NCBI GenBank assembly: GCA_934085595.1
Contig: CAKOHK010000012.1
Location: forward strand, 1 to 32,718
DNA from: an uncultured Bacilli bacterium
GTDB lineage: Bacteria; Bacillota_I; Bacilli_A; RF39; UBA660
DNA: 32,718 bases
Direction of reading: 5' to 3'
The notes beneath the pieces are model-generated. The model saw only the letters and a list, made by a program, of their open reading frames with translations, made no database searches and was not told where the DNA came from. The position numbers and the translations under genes are program-made. Positions 31,036 to 32,718 of this stretch are shown piece after piece. Position 1 is the first letter of the stretch, and every line of letters starts with the position of its first letter.

Positions 31036-32700
31036 TTAATTTATTACAAATGGATCTGATAATGTGCCTAAGCCAGAGATATAAGTTACGTCAGAGCTTA
31101 GGTATAAAGAAGGACGTAAACCAGCAGTAATAAAAGTAACTGCTCCCATTGTCACATCACCAGCCTCACTTACAAACATTGCTTCAGTCAAACTGGCAGA
31201 ACTTGATGACATCGTCCAAAAAAAATTATTTGTATCGAGTAACCAATTGGTGTTCTTACAAGTTTCACTTCTATAATCAGTATCACATTTAGCATTCCAT
31301 TCACACGAATTATAATCAAATGCTATTTTTGCAGAATCGTTATAGCATGCACTACTTGCATACATATAGTCACTTGGATATATTAATGCTACTTTTCCAT
31401 TCCATGTTTGACTATTTCCACTATATACACTTGTACTTCTTTCTTGAGTATATATTTCTTTTGTAGTTCCATATCCAACTCTATCCGTCCACACTACATT
31501 TCCTAAGTACCATTTTGTACTGCTTATCTGATTTTTTGCTTCATTTGTTAAACCATTACTTGAATAATCGCATACCGCTGTTTCGCTTACTGTAGTTTCG
31601 TATCCAGTTGAACAAATCAGTTTCGTATAGCCGGAAGTTCTATTATAATATGGCCCGTTATTTAGCAAATTCATTAAAGTTGATGTTGTCCAGTCATTAT
31701 TATAACCCGACGATGTTTTATAATCCCATGCAGCCCTTCCTATCGCATCTCTTACTATTTTTACTTTATATTCTTTTGTATATCCGCTATCATTTAAAGT
31801 TTGCGTCTCAAATATTCCTATTATTCTCCATACATCATCTTCTTTATTGAATGTTATATAGTTATTTGGTGTTTTGCCTTGATACCTATATTCGGTTGTA
31901 GCATAATTTTGATTTCCTGTTGCTGCTTGTGATATCTTAGTTATACCAACAAGTTCATAATTGTCTTTTAAGCATGATGCTAAAGTCTTATCTTTGCATA
32001 AGTTTTTTAATGCGTATTCTTCAAAATATAAACTACATTTTGTTTGATTATATGTATTAATAGTTAGGTCATTAGTTTTAGTATCGTATGATATTTTTGC
32101 ATTATCACTGCAAGTATAACTAACAAGACTATACTTTTTAGTACTATCAAGTTTATCTACTCTTGTGTTGTCTACATATAATGCAGTAGTTTCATAATCA
32201 TAATGTAAATAATTTGTATCTATTTCCGTATATGTATCAAGTACTTTAACTTCATCTATATCATTGAAAGAGTATCCTCCAAATACCATAAGAGATAGAG
32301 TTTGCTTTTCATTACTTGTATTTTTTATGGTTAATGATATAGTTCTTGTCATTATAATGCCACCAAATGATGCTTCCATGTAGTCACTTGCGTATCTAAC
32401 TTTTAAATTATCATTATTTAAGTAAGCTAGTTTATAGTTAGTGCTTATCCCAGATAAGCTTGTTATTTCTATTGTATGTTCTGTTTCTCCTGGTTCAACA
32501 TCTAATATATAAGTATTTTCATTATCTATTTTAATTGAATACAAAAGTTCTGAAATATACATTTCATTACTTCTATAACTTTCACTATTTATAGTAAACT
32601 TTGCATAACTTAATGCTAGTATTGGACATAAACTTATCAATACTAAAACTATAAAAATGTTTTTCTTTATATAATATATTACATTTTTTCTTATACTCAT
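31036..32700 (-). CDS. Modular surface protein, shared N-terminal module plus DUF6273-like domain
   Basis: A 554-aa protein. Residues 11-33 form a hydrophobic signal/anchor ending ILALSYAKFT. Residues 34-228 are the beta-rich module shared with the protein at 8073-9581. Residues about 235-554 are a different domain: VWRIIGIFET, STLMNLLNNGPYYN, WNGKVALIYPSDYMYAS, FFWTMSSSS, then GLRPSLYLSSDVTYISGLGTLSDPFVI. The last segment resembles the end of DUF6273-type, C-type-lectin-like surface domains. Eight cysteines in the C-terminal half could form disulfides outside the cell. The ribosome site AAGAAGGT is in the terminal repeat. If the window ends join, its promoter is the homopolymer promoter at 52-84. 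Confidence 0.85.
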   Translation of the reverse strand: MSIRKNVIYYIKKNIFIVLVLISLCPILALSYAKFTINSESYRSNEMYISELLYSIKIDNENTYILDVEPGETEHTIEITSLSGISTNYKLAYLNNDNLKVRYASDYMEASFGGIIMTRTISLTIKNTSNEKQTLSLMVFGGYSFNDIDEVKVLDTYTEIDTNYLHYDYETTALYVDNTRVDKLDSTKKYSLVSYTCSDNAKISYDTKTNDLTINTYNQTKCSLYFEEYALKNLCKDKTLASCLKDNYELVGITKISQAATGNQNYATTEYRYQGKTPNNYITFNKEDDVWRIIGIFETQTLNDSGYTKEYKVKIVRDAIGRAAWDYKTSSGYNNDWTTSTLMNLLNNGPYYNRTSGYTKLICSTGYETTVSETAVCDYSSNGLTNEAKNQISSTKWYLGNVVWTDRVGYGTTKEIYTQERSTSVYSGNSQTWNGKVALIYPSDYMYASSACYNDSAKIAFDYNSCEWNAKCDTDYRSETCKNTNWLLDTNNFFWTMSSSSASLTEAMFVSEAGDVTMGAVTFITAGLRPSLYLSSDVTYISGLGTLSDPFVIN

Positions 32701-32718
32701 CTTGATATACCTTCTTAT
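32674..32718. repeat. Right copy of the 45-bp window-terminal direct repeat
   Basis: It is identical to 1-45 and covers the ribosome site and first nine codons of the 554-aa gene. The sequence that should follow (the promoter) is found only after the left copy. Confidence 0.95.

Noticed and set aside
1..32718. Recoded UGA (tryptophan), as in Mycoplasma
   Set aside because: UGA ends the 1029-aa gene at a sensible place, tryptophans in conserved motifs are encoded by TGG, and no conserved gene is interrupted by UGA.
1..32718. tRNA or rRNA genes
   Set aside because: I read the spacers on both strands for T-loop (GGTTCGAATCC-like) and rRNA landmarks and found none. A tRNAscan run would settle it.

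Overview
The window is AT-rich, almost entirely coding, and uses the standard genetic code (TGA is a normal stop, for example at the 1029-aa gene). It carries cell-wall and division genes (a SEDS-family ftsW/rodA and a lipid flippase), lgt, obg, rlmB, a single-chain glycyl-tRNA synthetase, an arginine-deiminase cluster, and surface proteins ending in a DUF6273-like or a glycine-rich domain. This suggests a low-GC Firmicute of the gut Bacilli type (RF39- or Erysipelotrichia-like). That placement is inference; no marker search was possible.

Layout. 1-450: start of a surface-protein gene running off the left edge, behind a promoter whose -35/-10 spacer holds 13 G, followed by a compact convergent pair of a small antisense-type RNA and a 33-aa hydrophobic peptide gene. 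481-4718: minus-strand operon, holin-like membrane protein, lgt, thioredoxin-reductase-like protein, rlmB, obg. 4746-8028: a 1029-aa protein of unknown function with an overlapping 53-aa gene. 8047-9634: a modular glycine-rich surface protein. 9641-10575: a TcdA-like E1 enzyme behind a candidate structured RNA. 10688-13050: two plus-strand genes that look leaderless (flippase, small membrane protein) flanking a DUF421 gene.

13070-23161 is the most unusual part: ten tandem minus-strand paralogues (about 310-350 aa each) with a shared two-membrane-helix architecture, a conserved central (probably external) domain and a C-terminal SDP...KY motif. I see one strong promoter at the upstream end and one terminator at the downstream end. 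I do not recognise the family.

23202-26754: ftsW/rodA, glyS and an unknown 264-aa gene, the last two behind a glycine-type T-box with a very short Stem I. 26864-27247: a second copy of the small-RNA/hydrophobic-peptide module. 27271-30985: arcA-arcC-permease without arcB. 31036-32700: a second modular surface protein sharing its N-terminal half with the one at 8073-9581. The last 45 bases of the window equal the first 45.

Many promoters share one form: a TTGAAA-like -35, a 17-base spacer and an extended -10 (TGn-TATAAT or TGn-TATCAT). Rho-independent hairpins sit tightly at gene ends and sometimes contain the stop codon. Together the window mixes housekeeping operons with envelope systems that look built for variation: the homopolymer promoter, modular surface proteins and the paralogue array.
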